From: Closterium sp. Naga37s-1
Taxonomy: Eukaryota > Streptophyta > Zygnematophyceae > Desmidiales > Closteriaceae
Assembly (NCBI GenBank): GCA_947471745.1
Contig: CANJKZ010000010.1
Span: 591,501 to 655,500, forward strand
DNA: 64,000 nucleotides
Direction: 5' to 3'
In this document: positions 28,475 to 41,400 of the stretch, piece by piece
Layout: each line of letters starts with the position of its first letter
How positions within the stretch are numbered: the first letter of the stretch is position 1
Made by a program: the position numbers and the translations under genes
The notes under the pieces: generated by a model
Databases searched by the model: none
What the model was told of the DNA's origin: nothing
Seen by the model: the letters and a program-made list of their open reading frames with translations, nothing else

Positions 28475-30446
28475 ATGGCATCAGACGGACACCCTCCGGA
28501 GAACCTAACAGACCTCTTACGCTCTTTGGAAACTTACGATCCTTTGGTGAGTGCGTTGATGCGTTGTAAGCGTCTTCTTATGCCTTCTTCTCTTGAGGAA
28601 TCTAGAGAGCTACGACCCGCTGGTGAGTGTGTTGATGCGTGTCTTCTTATGCCTTCTTCTCTTGAGGCGGCTGAAATGAGATTTTCATTTTCCTCCTGAA
28701 AACCTAACAGACCCATTTTGCGTTCGAGAGAGCTATGACCCGTTCGTTGCCTCCCAGTCATTTCTAAGGAAACCTGACGACCTGACTGCATACTATTTGC
28801 AAACATCTGGTGTCAGAAAAAAAACAGTCGTAAAAAAAAAGCATCCTTCTGAGGCGCCTCAAATTTGTTTGCTCCCTTCCTCCTCTTCCCCGTTTCCACA
28901 CCTTTCAGATTCCTGACGACCTGATTGCGTACTATCTGCAACGGTCAGGCGTCAGTCATCCTGTTTTGACACCTCGCAACCCGTTCCCTCCTTTCCTCCG
29001 TTTTTTCGTTGCCACTCCTTTAAGATTCCCGACGACCTGACTGCATACTATCTGCAAAGATCTGGCGTCAGAAATCCCAATGTTCACGTGTAAGTGTATC
29101 AAAGCACACAAACAACACAAATGGAAGGTTGTAGATAAGCTTGTCAAGTCAAGCAACGCGAGTCAGTATACAAGGTCTTTAACTTGTTTTTGTGATTCCT
29201 CTATCCCGTCTCCCTCACTTCCCACTCCAATTCTTACCCCCTCTCACCCTCTCATCCCCTCTCTTTCTCCCACCCCCCTCTCTCGTTCCTCCCCCCTCCC
29301 CCCACATACCCTCACTCTGTGCGTGTATATCAGCACTCGCCTTGTGTCAGCAGCGGCTCACAAGTTCATAGGAGAGGTGGCCAGCGACGCTCTACAGTAA
29401 GTGTACAATCATTTCTCTACAGGCCTGCTATCATAAATAGTAAGTCTGCAAATGATAAAATTTCGAAAGTGGTAGATACAGTACCAATGCTTCACAATCA
29501 TTCCAGTCTTGAAATTTTGTTGCAGATTTGTTCAAGAGTCAAACTCATGCGCGCCCAAACCATTCCAATGTGATGTCTAATCGCTTAGTGCCACAATTAT
29601 TTCCTCCATTCACCTTCCCTCTTTACTCCTCAGAAGCTCAACGAAGTCATGTCTGATGGCTAGTGCGGCAATCCCTCCGTCCTCCCACCATTCTTCAGGC
29701 CCCATAACAGTGCGGGGGTGATGATGCGAGTGAAAGCCACCTTTGAGAATTCTCAAGGCCACATGCCGCCCATTGCTTGCTCTTCCCCACTCAGGATTCG
29801 ACCCATCACACCCTCTTTCAAATCTCCATTTCCTCCTCCCCCCTCCCCCCTTCTCCGTTCTTTCTTCTCCAGCATCCTGCATTTTTAGGTTGTGCAAGAC
29901 CAGGCAGGCGGGCGGCAGCAAGGAAATGAAGGCGAACGTAGTAGCAAATGCTGTCAATGCTGTTGCGCTCCCCCTCAAACTCTCTCCCCATTCCCCTCCC
30001 CCCTTTCCTTTTTAGGTTCTGCAAGATCCGGCAGGCAGGCAGTGGCAAGGAGATAAAAGCCAGAGGGCCCAAGGAGAAGAAGATTGTACTCACTACAGAG
30101 GACCTCGCTGCTGCATTGAAAGAGGTGATTTCTTATTTTAGAAACTATATTCAGCCTTATTGAAACGTTGGGGGTGGGGCATTGTTGTTCTGTTGCTTTC
30201 CAGCCTGTATGATTTCTTCTCCCTGACACGTGCATATGCTGTGTGATGTTGCTTTCCATCCTTGATGTTTTCTTCCCCCTGACCTGTGCGTTTGTTGTGA
30301 GGTGTTGTTTTCCTCGTCCCGCCTGTTCCCCGTCTGTTGCTGTGATCTCTGTTGTAATTGTGTCGCAGTATGGTGTGAATGTGCGCAAACAAGACTATTT
30401 TGTGGATGGACCAACTCCAGTTGTGGGAAGAACTGGAAAGCATTGA
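28475..30446 (+). CDS. TAF10: TFIID subunit TAF10
   Basis: TAF10 is a histone-fold subunit of TFIID (and of SAGA in other eukaryotes) that helps build the transcription pre-initiation complex. Five exons read in phase to 128 residues, close to plant TAF10: 28475-28546, 29025-29089, 29334-29396, 30016-30124 and 30369-30446. Family blocks are LLRSLETYDPL, IPDDLTAYYLQRSGV, TRLVSAAAHKFIGEVASDAL, KKIVLTTEDLAAALKE and YGVNVRKQDYFVDGP. Exon 1 ends at DPL and its donor region is copied downstream; exon 2 is preceded by two partial copies and exon 4 by one. The acceptor of exon 2 is AAG rather than CAG, so splicing there may be weak. The phases leave no doubt about the model. Confidence 0.95.
28590..28760 (+). 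repeat. 3'-edge copies of TAF10 exon 1
   Basis: ESYDPL followed by a GTGAGTG donor recurs at about 28598-28630, and a weaker copy (ESYDPF) lies at about 28725. The adjoining intron sequence (cttcttatgccttcttctcttgag) is also duplicated, at about 28571 and 28645. Confidence 0.85.
28766..28975 (+). repeat. 5'-edge copies of TAF10 exon 2 with a palindrome between
   Basis: Copies at about 28766-28816 and 28908-28955 repeat the exon 2 coding start (PDDLTAYYLQ or variants), upstream of the intact exon. Between them, at about 28849-28864, lies a palindrome centred on gaggcgcctc. A copy of the exon 4 start (CKTRQAGGSKEMKA) lies separately at about 29888-29935. Confidence 0.85.
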
Positions 30447-32482
30447 TGAGATTACTTCTACTTTTACTTGTATGTGTTTTTTTTTTTAAACCGTTTTTTA
30501 ACTGTCTTTTGCGGGGTTATCAGGCTCATAATATAATGCATGGTCTGTGCATTCAGAATAGTTTTAAAGGAAATTATAGCCTACCTGTTCATTTTCCCCT
30601 TTGAAGCACTGTTATGGTAAATGTAGTCCATCAATGATGGCTGGCGAGCCATTCTAGATTTGCAAGCCATTCTAGAGCAGCGAATAACGTTAATGTCGCG
30701 AGTCATCTTGTACCGGAATATTATACGTCTGGAAGGCGGTTTGGTGTGTGAGCCGACAGTTCTTTCTACCGTAATTGGAAGGCGGCAGAACCTAGGTAGT
30801 AACGGAGCCGCGTGATAGCTCTCTTGCGTTTTCCCCAGGCACGCATGTCGGGTAGCATATGAGCATGTCCGTTGAGCTGTTTCGAGCCACGCTTTTCCAT
30901 TCATGGGCATGGCATGTCGCTTCGACTCAACGTCGTGACTCGTGTGATTCGTCGCGTGGCTGACCCGAGATCATAGCAAACGTCCAATCAGGTTCTTGCG
31001 ACGCGATCAATTCTGTAGCTTAGTGCACGAGTTTCGCGAACGACGTGTCAGACCCAAGCAGGAACCCAGGCGACCTTTGACACTGCACACGCGATTTCTG
31101 CGAAATTTGAGGCGCACGCGCACGCCCACGCCGCTCCTTGGCGCTTTCCCAACCCCCTGCTAGGTAGTTCTGTCCCCCTTTCCCCCCACTTACCCTTTTC
31201 CACTCTCCGCCCGTACGTTCCCGAGCGCACTCCCCCCACACCCGCTTCTCCCCGCGGCTTCCCCCAACCGTTTCCGCCAAACCTTTCCCCGCGACCTCCC
31301 CTCCCCAAGCAGTCGCTATCAGTGATTGGCTTGCTGCTGCTTACCGGCTATCAAGCGATTCTCCCAAGGCTAAGCAAAAGTACAGCTTGTATACAGACGA
31401 TCATCCCAACGGCAGGGAATAGTATAGTGTTGTGCATAGATTCGATTCCAGCGTGGCACAAGGATGATGAACGGTTGCGATGCGAGTTTGGTTTCGTAGA
31501 AGAGAAGGATCCAGTATTGGAAGAATCGCCCTAAATCACGTGGCTGACTGACTCTCTGCTGCAGTTGTCCGCGTCTCCGCGTCACGGCAAGATCCGCTAT
31601 AGAGAGCATCGCGTCTTCGGCATAAGCCAGGGGAATGCCTCCGCCTGTTGATTGCTCGACTGGTCCCTGGGTAGGCTGAATTCGCATTGCCATTTTGCGT
31701 CACCATTCTTAGTAGTTCCGCCATTCTTAACAGCTCCGCATTCGTAGCTTCAAGATCTGTTTCTGCTCAAATGCTTAGCTTCAGAATCCGTTGCTTCTCA
31801 CTTAGCTGTGGACGCAACCCATGGTTCATCCATTGTAAGCCCTGGATCCCATGGTTCATCAATTTTAAGCCTTGGAACCTTGTAAGGGATGCATTTTGAA
31901 CTTCGAATCTCAATAAGCCTCTGTGGCTGATTCGTCGTCATATTTTAGCGTTTGAGCCGTCATTTATCCCTCGGCAGCTGTTGGTAGCTGTTCTAAAGCC
32001 GAAGCGCCTAGAGCTTGCCATTTCATGGGCTTTCTGGAGCATCACACTACAACAGCCGTTAACCTTCTGGTCCGCCTCAGAGCCTATAAGTAGGCACATA
32101 TTGCGACAGGCGTTCTTAAGAGAAGCCATCTCCCTTCTTTCGGAATAAATTCCCCACCCCCCCCCTGTCTCACTTATTTCCCTTCTAATGACACTCGAAT
32201 GACTCTCACAATCGGAGCTTTGATTCCACTCACGTTGGTCAGAGTCTCTCTATATAATCCCCAGATTCTAGCAGCCATTTTATTCCAACCAATCCCTAGA
32301 TTCTCAACCGAGCTGAACCCCGTCCATGCGGCCATGCCCTGTTTTTAGCTGTCATTGGATGACCATTTGGTCCCATTTTTTTTTTAACCTGTTTATGTTG
32401 TTTGTTACGAGTCAATTTACAACATGTGCGTTATGGAACGACTCAAAAGGTTTATGTTCCTGTTGTTAATTTCCAGGTGGAG
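30447..32482. other. Intergenic between TAF10 and the MFS transporter
   Basis: The 3' flank of TAF10 and the upstream region of the transporter. The stretch 31080-31310 is C-rich. Small direct repeats occur (for example two copies of catggttcatc near 31820-31865). I see no credible gene. An acceptor-like ttaatttccag just before 32483 suggests a 5' UTR intron for the transporter. Confidence 0.45.
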
Positions 32483-35400
32483 ATGTGCGAGAGAGGAGCA
32501 GCACAGAAGGGTGGTGTGACAGAGGAGAGAAGAGAAGGAGGAGAGGGAGCAGATGCTGAGAAAGGGGGGGAGACAGAGGAGAAGCAACAGCAGGAGGAGA
32601 GGGAGAAGGGTGTTGAAAATGAGGCTGATATCGACGAAAATAATGGCAGTAGGGAGGAGTATTACCGTTACAATGATGGTGCTGCTGACGAGGCTGACGT
32701 GGATGATGAGGATGATGACGAGGATGAGGATGCAGATGCGGACGAGGTGTTGACAGTTGACGATGCCATTGATTCCATCGGTGAGCTTCTTCTCAGTGTC
32801 ATAACTGGATCAAATCCGTGCTAGCTGTTGCGTTAGGGTTTGGAAATCTCGCCCCAGGTGATGGGGATGGAGATGCAGACGAGGTGCTGACGGTTGACGA
32901 TGCCATTGATTCCATAGGTGAGCGTTTGCTCAGTACCAGAGCTAGTGTCGTAGTACCGCTAGCTGTTGCTTTAGAGTTTGCAATCTCGCCCCAGGTGATG
33001 GGGATGGAGATGCGGACGAGGTGTTGACGGTTGACGATGCAATTGATTCCATAGGTGAGCGTTTGCTCAGTGCCAGAGCTAGTGTCGTAGTACCGCTAGC
33101 TGTTGCTTTAGAGTTTGCAATCTCGCCCCAGGTGATGGGGATGGAGATGCGGACGAGGTGCTGACGGTTGACGATGCCATTGATTCCATAGGTGAGCGTT
33201 TGCTCAGTGCCAGAGCTAGTGTCGTAGTAACGCTAGCTGTTGCTTTAGAGTTTGCAATCTCGCCCCAGATGCGGACGAGGTGTTGACGGTTGACGATGCC
33301 ATTGATTCCATAGGTGAGCGTTTGCTCAGTGTCAGGTAGTGAATGGCGCTTGATACAATGAAACAGTGCCGCTCTTCTCCCTGTCGGCCCCTACCAGCTC
33401 TTCCTCATGTGCTAAACTGGCCTCGCATGGCTGGCTGATGCCATGCAGATACTCTCTCCTTCATTTCACTCTCTCCCCTCCCTCCCCCCGCCAGGCTTCG
33501 GCCCCTACCAGCTCTTCCTCGTGTGCTACACTGGCCTCGCTGATGCCATGGAATTGCGTATCCCTTCCCATCTCACCCTTTTCGTACTGTCTCCCCTGTC
33601 ACCCTCTATACTCTCTCTGTCTCCCTACCAGCTTTTCCTCATGTGCTACGTCACCTCGCATGGCTGGCTGATGCCATGGAGATGATTCTGCTCTCCCTCT
33701 CCCCTTTCGCTTTCTTTCTTCCTACCCCCCCCAACAGGCTTCGGCCCCTACCAGCTCTTCCTCGTGTGCTGCACTGGCCTCGCCTGGCTCGGAAAGAGTC
33801 TATAAGTCACCCCTTCTTCTTCCCCTGTTCTCTCCCCCTCAACAGGCTTCGGCCCCTACCAGCTCTTCCTCGTGTGCTACACTGGCCTGGCATGGCTTGT
33901 GAAGAGTCTATAAGTTCCCCATTCCTCTTCCCATCCTCTCCCTCCCCACCAGGCTTCGGCCCCTACCAGCTCTTCCTCGTGTGCTACACTGGGCTCGCAT
34001 GGCTTGCTGATGCCACTGAAATGGCTTCTCTACCTTTCTCTCACTTTCTCTGCTCCTCTCCACACTTCTCCTGTCCCCACTCACTCTTTCACCAGGCTTC
34101 GGCCCCTACCAGTTGTTCCTCGTGTGCTACACTGGCCTCGCATGGCTCGCTGATGCCATGGAGATGATTCTGCTCTCCTTTGTGGGACCAGCGGTGAGGT
34201 GCTGGTGTATTGCCATGCTGATTGATCATGGTGTGCGTATGCAGGAAGTTGAGGTGACTTTTGAGTCGACTCAAAAGCCATGCTGATTGATCATGGTGTG
34301 CGTATGCAGGAAGTTGAGGTGACTTTTGAGTCGACTCAAAAGCCATGCTGATTGATCATGGTGTGCGTATGCAGGAAGTTGAGGTGACTTTTGAGTCGAC
34401 TCAAAAGCCATGCTGATTGATCATGGTGTGCGTATGCAGGAAGTTGAGGTGACTTTTGAGTCGACTCAAAAGCCATGCTGATTGATCATGGTGTGCGTAT
34501 GCAGGAAGTTGAGGTGACTTTTGAGTCGACTCAAAAGCCATGCTGATTGATCATGGTGTGCGTATGCAGGAAGTTGAGGTGACTTTTGAGTCGACTCAAA
34601 AGCCATGCTGATTGATCATGGTGTGCGTATGCAGGAAGGTGGTGTGAAACTTGGTGTTGTTGAGCTTTGACATTCTGATTCCTCAGAAACTGATTCTGGT
34701 GTGCTTTAATAGCCTAGCCTAATCTTCCACGTGTTATGTCTTGCCTGGATTGCTGACGTCATGGAAGTAATTTTCCTCCTCGCCTTTTTGTGCAAACAGC
34801 GGTGAGTTCATTCAAGCCTCAGTGGTTTAATTTACCCTGCTATACTTTGGTTAAGCATCGCTTGCTGCGGCATACCCTAGATCTCTCAGCAGCTTTGAGA
34901 GACCACGCCACCACCACCACCACCATTGGCCTCTAAACTACCCTTTGACCACACCACCATTACCAATGCAGGGGATCGTTTTCCCTCTCTGCCTGGTTTC
35001 TTCTTCCCCTCCCTTGCGTCATCCCATGCTATGCTATCCCTCATCCTTTCTTCCCGCCAGGCACGGTGTGAGTTTGGTCTGTCAGCAGCAGAGGAGAGCC
35101 TTATTGCGAGTGTGGTGTTTCTGGGTGTATTTCTGTAAGTGCCCTTTCAGTCGACTCAATATAGTCTCACTCGTTACTGCAATGGTCTCAGCAGGGGAGG
35201 AGTGCCCTTTAGCCAGTCCAGTACGATGGTGTGTCGTGTCTTGCTAAATTTCTCTAAGCTATCAAGGTAGGGAACACAGCCTGTGCTCATTTCGGTTCAA
35301 CCCCATATCCCTTCTATCCGTCTTGCATCTGCTCTCTTCACAATCAGCCACCTCGTGTTTCTCTTCCCCCCTTCCCATCCATCTCATTACACCCACCTTC

Positions 35401-38400
35401 CATCTGTCTGTCCATGGCATGGGCTCCTACGTGTGGGGGCTCGTGGCAGGCTGTTGCCTACAGCAGAGGAAAGAGTCCTCCTCGCTCTGCCTCCCAGTGG
35501 CTCTGCGTCTCGTCTCTCTTATCCCTTCCATGCGTCTCCTTTCACCCTCCTGCTGTGTATCCGCCATGGCAGGGGCTCGTATGTGTGGGGGCTCGTGGCA
35601 GATGCATACGGAAGAAGGAGGGGGTTCATAACCACTGCTCCCTTCACAATCAACCACCTCTCGCCTCTCTTCCTCCCGTGCACTCATCCTCTGTCTGTCC
35701 ATGGCAGGGGCTCGTACGTGTGGGGCCTCGTGGCAGATGCTTATGGGAGAAGGAGGGGGTTCATGGCCACTGCTCTCTTCACTCTCTTCGCTGGCTTGCT
35801 CAGGTGATTCTTCAGGTGGTTTTTCAGGTGATTCTTCAAGTATTTTTTCTGGTGATTTTTCAGGTGGTTTTTTAGGTAACTCTCCAGGTGGTTTCAGGTG
35901 TTTCTCCAGGTAGTTTTCAAGCTGTTCTTCAGGTGGTTTTTCAGGTGATTCTTCAGCTTGATTTTAGCAAAACAGTTCGCTTTGCCATCAGGAGCATATC
36001 GCTTGAATACCACCAGCCACCACCCCCCTTTTCCTTCTTGCCTCCTTCCGTTCCCTCTTACCATTCTCTTCTCCTCGTCCCACACACTTCATTCACACAC
36101 GGTGTGTGGTCACCCACCTTCCTCACTCTCCTCGTCTCCCTCTACCTCCTTAGCTTCTGGTATCCCCCCCGCCCTTCATACCATTCTCTACCCCTCTTCC
36201 CCTCACCACACAGTGCCTGGTCACCCACCTTCCTCACTCTCCTCGTCTCGCGCTGCCTCGTGGGGTTCGGCATTGGAGGGGCATCGGTGGTCTTTTCCCT
36301 CTGCTCCGAATTCCTTCCCTCCCACTCTCGGGGTTTCTGGCTCGTCTTTATTGAGTTTTTCTGGACTGTAAGTGACATGGTTATCGAGATCAAAACAGAA
36401 GAAGATAATATAAATAACAAAATCTCCACGTTGAAGATAATAATCTCGTAGGCAGGCCTACCACCGTGCCTCCCACCCACGTTTTTGCCTCCCACCTTCT
36501 CCCATCTCACCATGTCTCTTTCTTCTCCTTTGCCCCTCACCGTGCCTCTCACCGTGTCTGTCACCGTGCCTCTCACCGTGCCTCTCACCGTGTCTGTCAC
36601 CGTGCCTCTCACCGTGCCTCTCGCCGTGCCTCTCACCGTGCCTCTCGCCGTGCCTCTCACCATACCTCTTGCCTTTCCCATGCCTCTTTCTTGTCCTGCC
36701 AGATTGGCTCGCTAATAGAGGCGGCACTTGCTTGGGCGGTCATGCCGAGCCTACACTGGAGGTATGGAAATTTACCGAGCCTGCTTCAAATCTCTGGAAA
36801 GTACTGTTGCCCTGTTGTGAAAGGTTCTGAGAAGTTCCTGTGTAGTACAGCTAATGCTCTTTCACTGTTCTAGCCCTCGTTACTCCTCCCGGCCCCTCTC
36901 TGCCCCTCTATGTGGCCCTCTCTGCCCCTCCCTGCTCGTCCCTGCCCCTCTCTTCCCCTCTCTTACCCTCCCCGCCCATCCCTTCACCTCCCTAATCCTC
37001 CCTCCTCTTGCCTCCATCCCAGGGCTTTAGTGCTCCTCTCTGCTGCGCCCTTTGCTCTCCTGCTTCTGCTCTCCCCCTTCCTTCCTTCCTTCCCTCCCTC
37101 CTGAGTTGCAAATTACCTTGCTCTTCTTGCCTCCCTCCTTCTCAGCTTGCCCCCATCGCTTCCTCGTGAGGTGAGTGTATTTTTGAGACGTCTCAAAAAT
37201 ACACTCACCTCACGTTGCTCTTCTTGCCTCCCTCCTTCTCAGCTTGCCCCCATCGCTTCCTCTTCAAACTCTCGCTCCCTGCAGCAACTCTTGGCTCCAT
37301 CCCAAGACGCTAGTGCTGCTCTCTGCTATGCCTTCTGCTCTCCTGCCATTCCTCTACCTGTTCTTTCCTGAGTCGCAGTGTTCCTATCGAGCACCAAGTA
37401 GGTGCCGTGGTTTCAATACGTGGCAGCAACTCTTAGGGATTGACACCTTGAAAGGTGTTTTGTGTGCTTGTGTAAAAAAGCTCTTGTAAAAAATTCCTCT
37501 ACCTGTTCTTTCCTGAGTCGCAGTGTTCCTTTCTGCTTTTGCTCTCGTCCTCCCTCCCTGCCTCCCCTCTTGCCTCCCTCCCACCCAGGGTGCTAGTGCT
37601 CCTCTCCGCTACGCCCTTTGCTCTCCTGCTGCTGCTCTACCCCTTCCTTCCTAACCCTGTCACGTCCTGTCTCCCTCCCTCCCTGCCTCCCCTCTTGCCT
37701 CCCTCCCACCCAGGGTGCTAGTGCTCCTATCAGCGACGCCCTTTGCTCTCCTGCTGCTGCTCTACCCCTTCCTTCCTGAATCGCCCCGGTTTCTCCTGGT
37801 CAGTACAAGTTATGGGTGGGTGGGTGGGTGTTCTGGTGGGTGGGTGGGTGGGTGGGGGGGGTATGAATTCGTGGTTGTATGTTGTGGGTGAATGAGTGGG
37901 GTGAGTGGTGGTGGATGGGTGGGTATGTGAGTGTGAGTGGCCATGTGCAGTGGGGATGGGTGGGTATGTGAGTGTGAGTGGCCATGTGCGGTGGGGGTGT
38001 AACTCCAGTATTCGTTATACGCACCTAGTTTTCCTCGCACATTCTCTCTCCTCCCCTTCCTCCCTTTCCCGCGCCCTCTCTCGCTCCTCCCCCTCCCTCC
38101 CTTTCTCCTTGCCTTTCTCTTTTCAACACATGTCATCCCCTTCTCCCCATTCCTTGACCTATCTCTCCTCCTGACTCTCCCCTTTTGGCGCCTCCTATCT
38201 CCCCGCGTTCCAACCTGTCTCTCCCCCTCTCGCTCCTCCCCGTCCCTCCCTTTGTCCTTGCATTTTCTCTTTTCAACACTCGTCATCCCCTTCTCTCCAT
38301 TCCTTGACCTATACCTCCTCTGACTCTCCCCTTTTGGCGCCTCCTATCTCCCCGCGTTCCAACCTGTCTCTCCCCCTCTCGCTCCTCCCTCTTCCTCCCT

Positions 38401-41400
38401 TTCTCCTTGCGTTTTCTCTTTTCAACACTTTCTCTTCTCCCCTTTCTTGCCCTATTTCTCTTCCTGGTTCCCCCCTTTCCGCACCCCCTCTCCCCGCCTT
38501 TCCTCCGTGTCCCACACCCTCTCTCCCCTCCTGTTGCTCCTTTTTCCTTGCCTTTTCTCTTCTCAGCACAAATCATTGACTTTCTCCTCCCTGCTTTCCC
38601 CTTTCCTTGCCTTGTCTATCCTGCCCTGCTCTCACCCTCTTACTCTTCCTTTCCTCCCTTTCATTTGCCCTCTTTCTTCTCCGCTTAATCCTCTCCATCC
38701 TCCCTTCCGCTTGCCCTCTCTCTCTTCCACGTCCGCTCTTTCTCTTCCCACCCTCTCCCTCCCCTTCTTTCTCCCCTTTCCGATCAGCTCAAAGGCAACA
38801 CGTCAGCAGCACACATAGTTCTAGAAAAAGCCGCCCGAACCAACGGCAAGCGCCTGCCGCCCGGGCGGCTAGTTTCAGCCGCATCTGGTCCAAAGCTACT
38901 GGCATCACCACGCCCCTCCTCTCCTCCTCCCGCCCATGCCACCTCCTCCTCTCCTCCACCCTCCACTACTAAACACCGTTCCTCCCCCTCCTCCTCTTAC
39001 TACCCTGTCTACTCCTCCTCCTCCTCATCCGTATCTCATCCCTCCTCTCCTCCCCGCTGTTCCTCCACACTTGTCTCCTCGAACGAGACCTCCTTAAACT
39101 CGTCTTTTGATGCCGGCCCTTCTATGCCCTCTCAGCCCTCTTCCTCCCGAATATCTAAAAGGGCAACACTCCATCACACATTTGAGGCGCCTCAAAAGAC
39201 ATCCCAAACGGCAACACTCCAACACACAGCACTTGAAAGCACAGTGCTCCACAGAAAAACGCCTCAAAGCACACACACGTCTAGCCGCCCTTGTTCTTTG
39301 TCTTTCTCTTCCTCTTCCTCCTCCTCTTTCTCGCCTCTCCCATCACAACCGGTATCAGCTGAGTCTACTGACAGAGAGCAAAATAGTCAACACGATTCGC
39401 ATTCCAAAAAGCAGCTGCCAAACCAGCAGCATCCCCATCCCCATCCCCATCCTCATCCCCATCCCCACCCACACCCCCATCACCACCACCAACATTCCCA
39501 CCCGCATCCCCACTTACCTCCTCCTCCCCACCACCCCTCTTCCTCCTCTCTGCACAAACTCGCTAGCCTCCTTTCCCCCTCCCTCCTGCGCTCCACGCTC
39601 GTCGTCTGGCTGCTCTTTTTTGCCTCGGCCTTTTCCTACTATGGACTTGTGTTGCTCACCACTCAACTCTCCACTCAACCCAGCAGTCAACTTCCGTTTC
39701 AACCCACCACTCAGCTGTCTTCCCAACCCACCACTCCGCACTCCTCTCAACCCACCACAGTAGGAGGAGCAGCAGCAGGAGCAGAAGCAGTGGCAGCGGC
39801 GGCAGCAGCAGTAGCAGGAGGAGGAGGATCAGAAGCAGCAGCCGGAGAAAATGCATCGTCTTTCCATGGCTCTTCCCCTGTTCCGTCCAGAGGCTTGCTA
39901 GATAAGCAGCTCCATCCCATTCCCACGGTAGCCATTGCACTCCCTCCCCCTCCCCCTCCTCCTCATCCTCCTCCTCTTCTCGGGCCTAACTCACCCAACC
40001 ATCAACAGTCTCTTCCCTCACTTCGTCGTTCCTTGGCTTTGACTCAGCAACAAGATACCTCCACCCCAAATAATTTCTCGGCCACTCACTCCCCTACCTC
40101 CTCCTCCTCCTCCTCCTCATCTTCCTTGTATTCCCATTCTCCCTCTTCCTCCTCTCCCTTACCTGGGTGCACACCTGAAAATCAACCTGAGATCTCCTCC
40201 CAGACCTATTCAGATGTTTTTATCACTTCAGCTGCAGAGCTGCCCGGTCTTCTCATCGCGCTGACCGGGGTCGAGATTTTAGGTCGAAAGACCGTCCTCT
40301 GGGTTCTCCTCTGCTTAGCAGGGCTTTTTTTGCTGCCCCTGATTCAGCCCTTGCCGCCCACTGCCACCACGATTTTCCTTTTTGCTGCCCGGGCAGCAAT
40401 CATGGGGTCATTTGCGGTGCTCTGGGCATATACCCCGGAAATTTACCCGACCGAGATAAGATCTACAGGCCTCGGGGTGGCAAACTCATGGGCAAGGTTG
40501 GGCGGCTTTCTTTGTCCGTTTGTGGCAGTCGGGCTGATCGAAGGAAATCACAGGGTAGGTTTGGTTGTATTCTTTTGTTTCTTTTTGTTTCGGTTGCTCT
40601 TTGTCTGTTGCGTGTGGTTACCAGCTTTGTCCCTCTTCTAACCGTGCGAGCCTGCACATGCACACACACACATACACATGTGTTTGTGTGCGTGCGTGCA
40701 TGCACACTCTCTCCACCCCTCCCCTCTCCCTCTCCCCCCCACCCCTCCCCCCCGCCCCCCGCACTTAGTTCAACAAATTTTGAATCGTGGAACCCATTGC
40801 GAGTGTTTTATGTGTGTGTTATTGGCATGGTGCAAAATCTGTTGTTTGCTCTCTGTTTGCAACCTCTCCCATCCTTCCTGGTGTCCACTTTATTTCGTTG
40901 TCTTTTGAGGCGCCTCAGGACTCAGGAGGCCTCTTATGTGCTCTCTGCTTGTTTTCAATGCCTCCCCCACTACCATGTCTGCCTCTTGATTGGCTCATGT
41001 TCTATGCTGATGCTCTTGTCACCTGCGGGTTTCATGACATTTTTTTACTGTGGTATCTCATATCTATTTGTATTTCCTCCTTTTTTGTTTTCTAATGCAG
41101 GAGTTGGCTATCTTCCTTTTTGTCTTCGTTCCTGTTTTTGCTGCCCTCGTTACTGCATGCTTTGCATCAGAGACTAAGGTATGTTCATGCTTTCGACAGA
41201 GTACTACCGAACTTACTGCGTCAGGATAAATTTTGATGAATGGCCATCTTCCGTTTCATCCAATCATTTTTCATTGAACATGTTCTCCTACCTATTTTCA
41301 CTTGTGCTGTATGTAGGGGACTGCTCTTGGGGAGAAGGTATCTACCTTTCGACCCACCAGCCAATCACCGAGCAGCATGTCACTTACCAGCCCCACTTTT

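Noticed and set aside
34213-34640. Palindromes as bacterial-type terminators or operators
   Set aside because: They lie in a eukaryotic intron in tandem with a 45-bp unit and have no loop or T-run arrangement.
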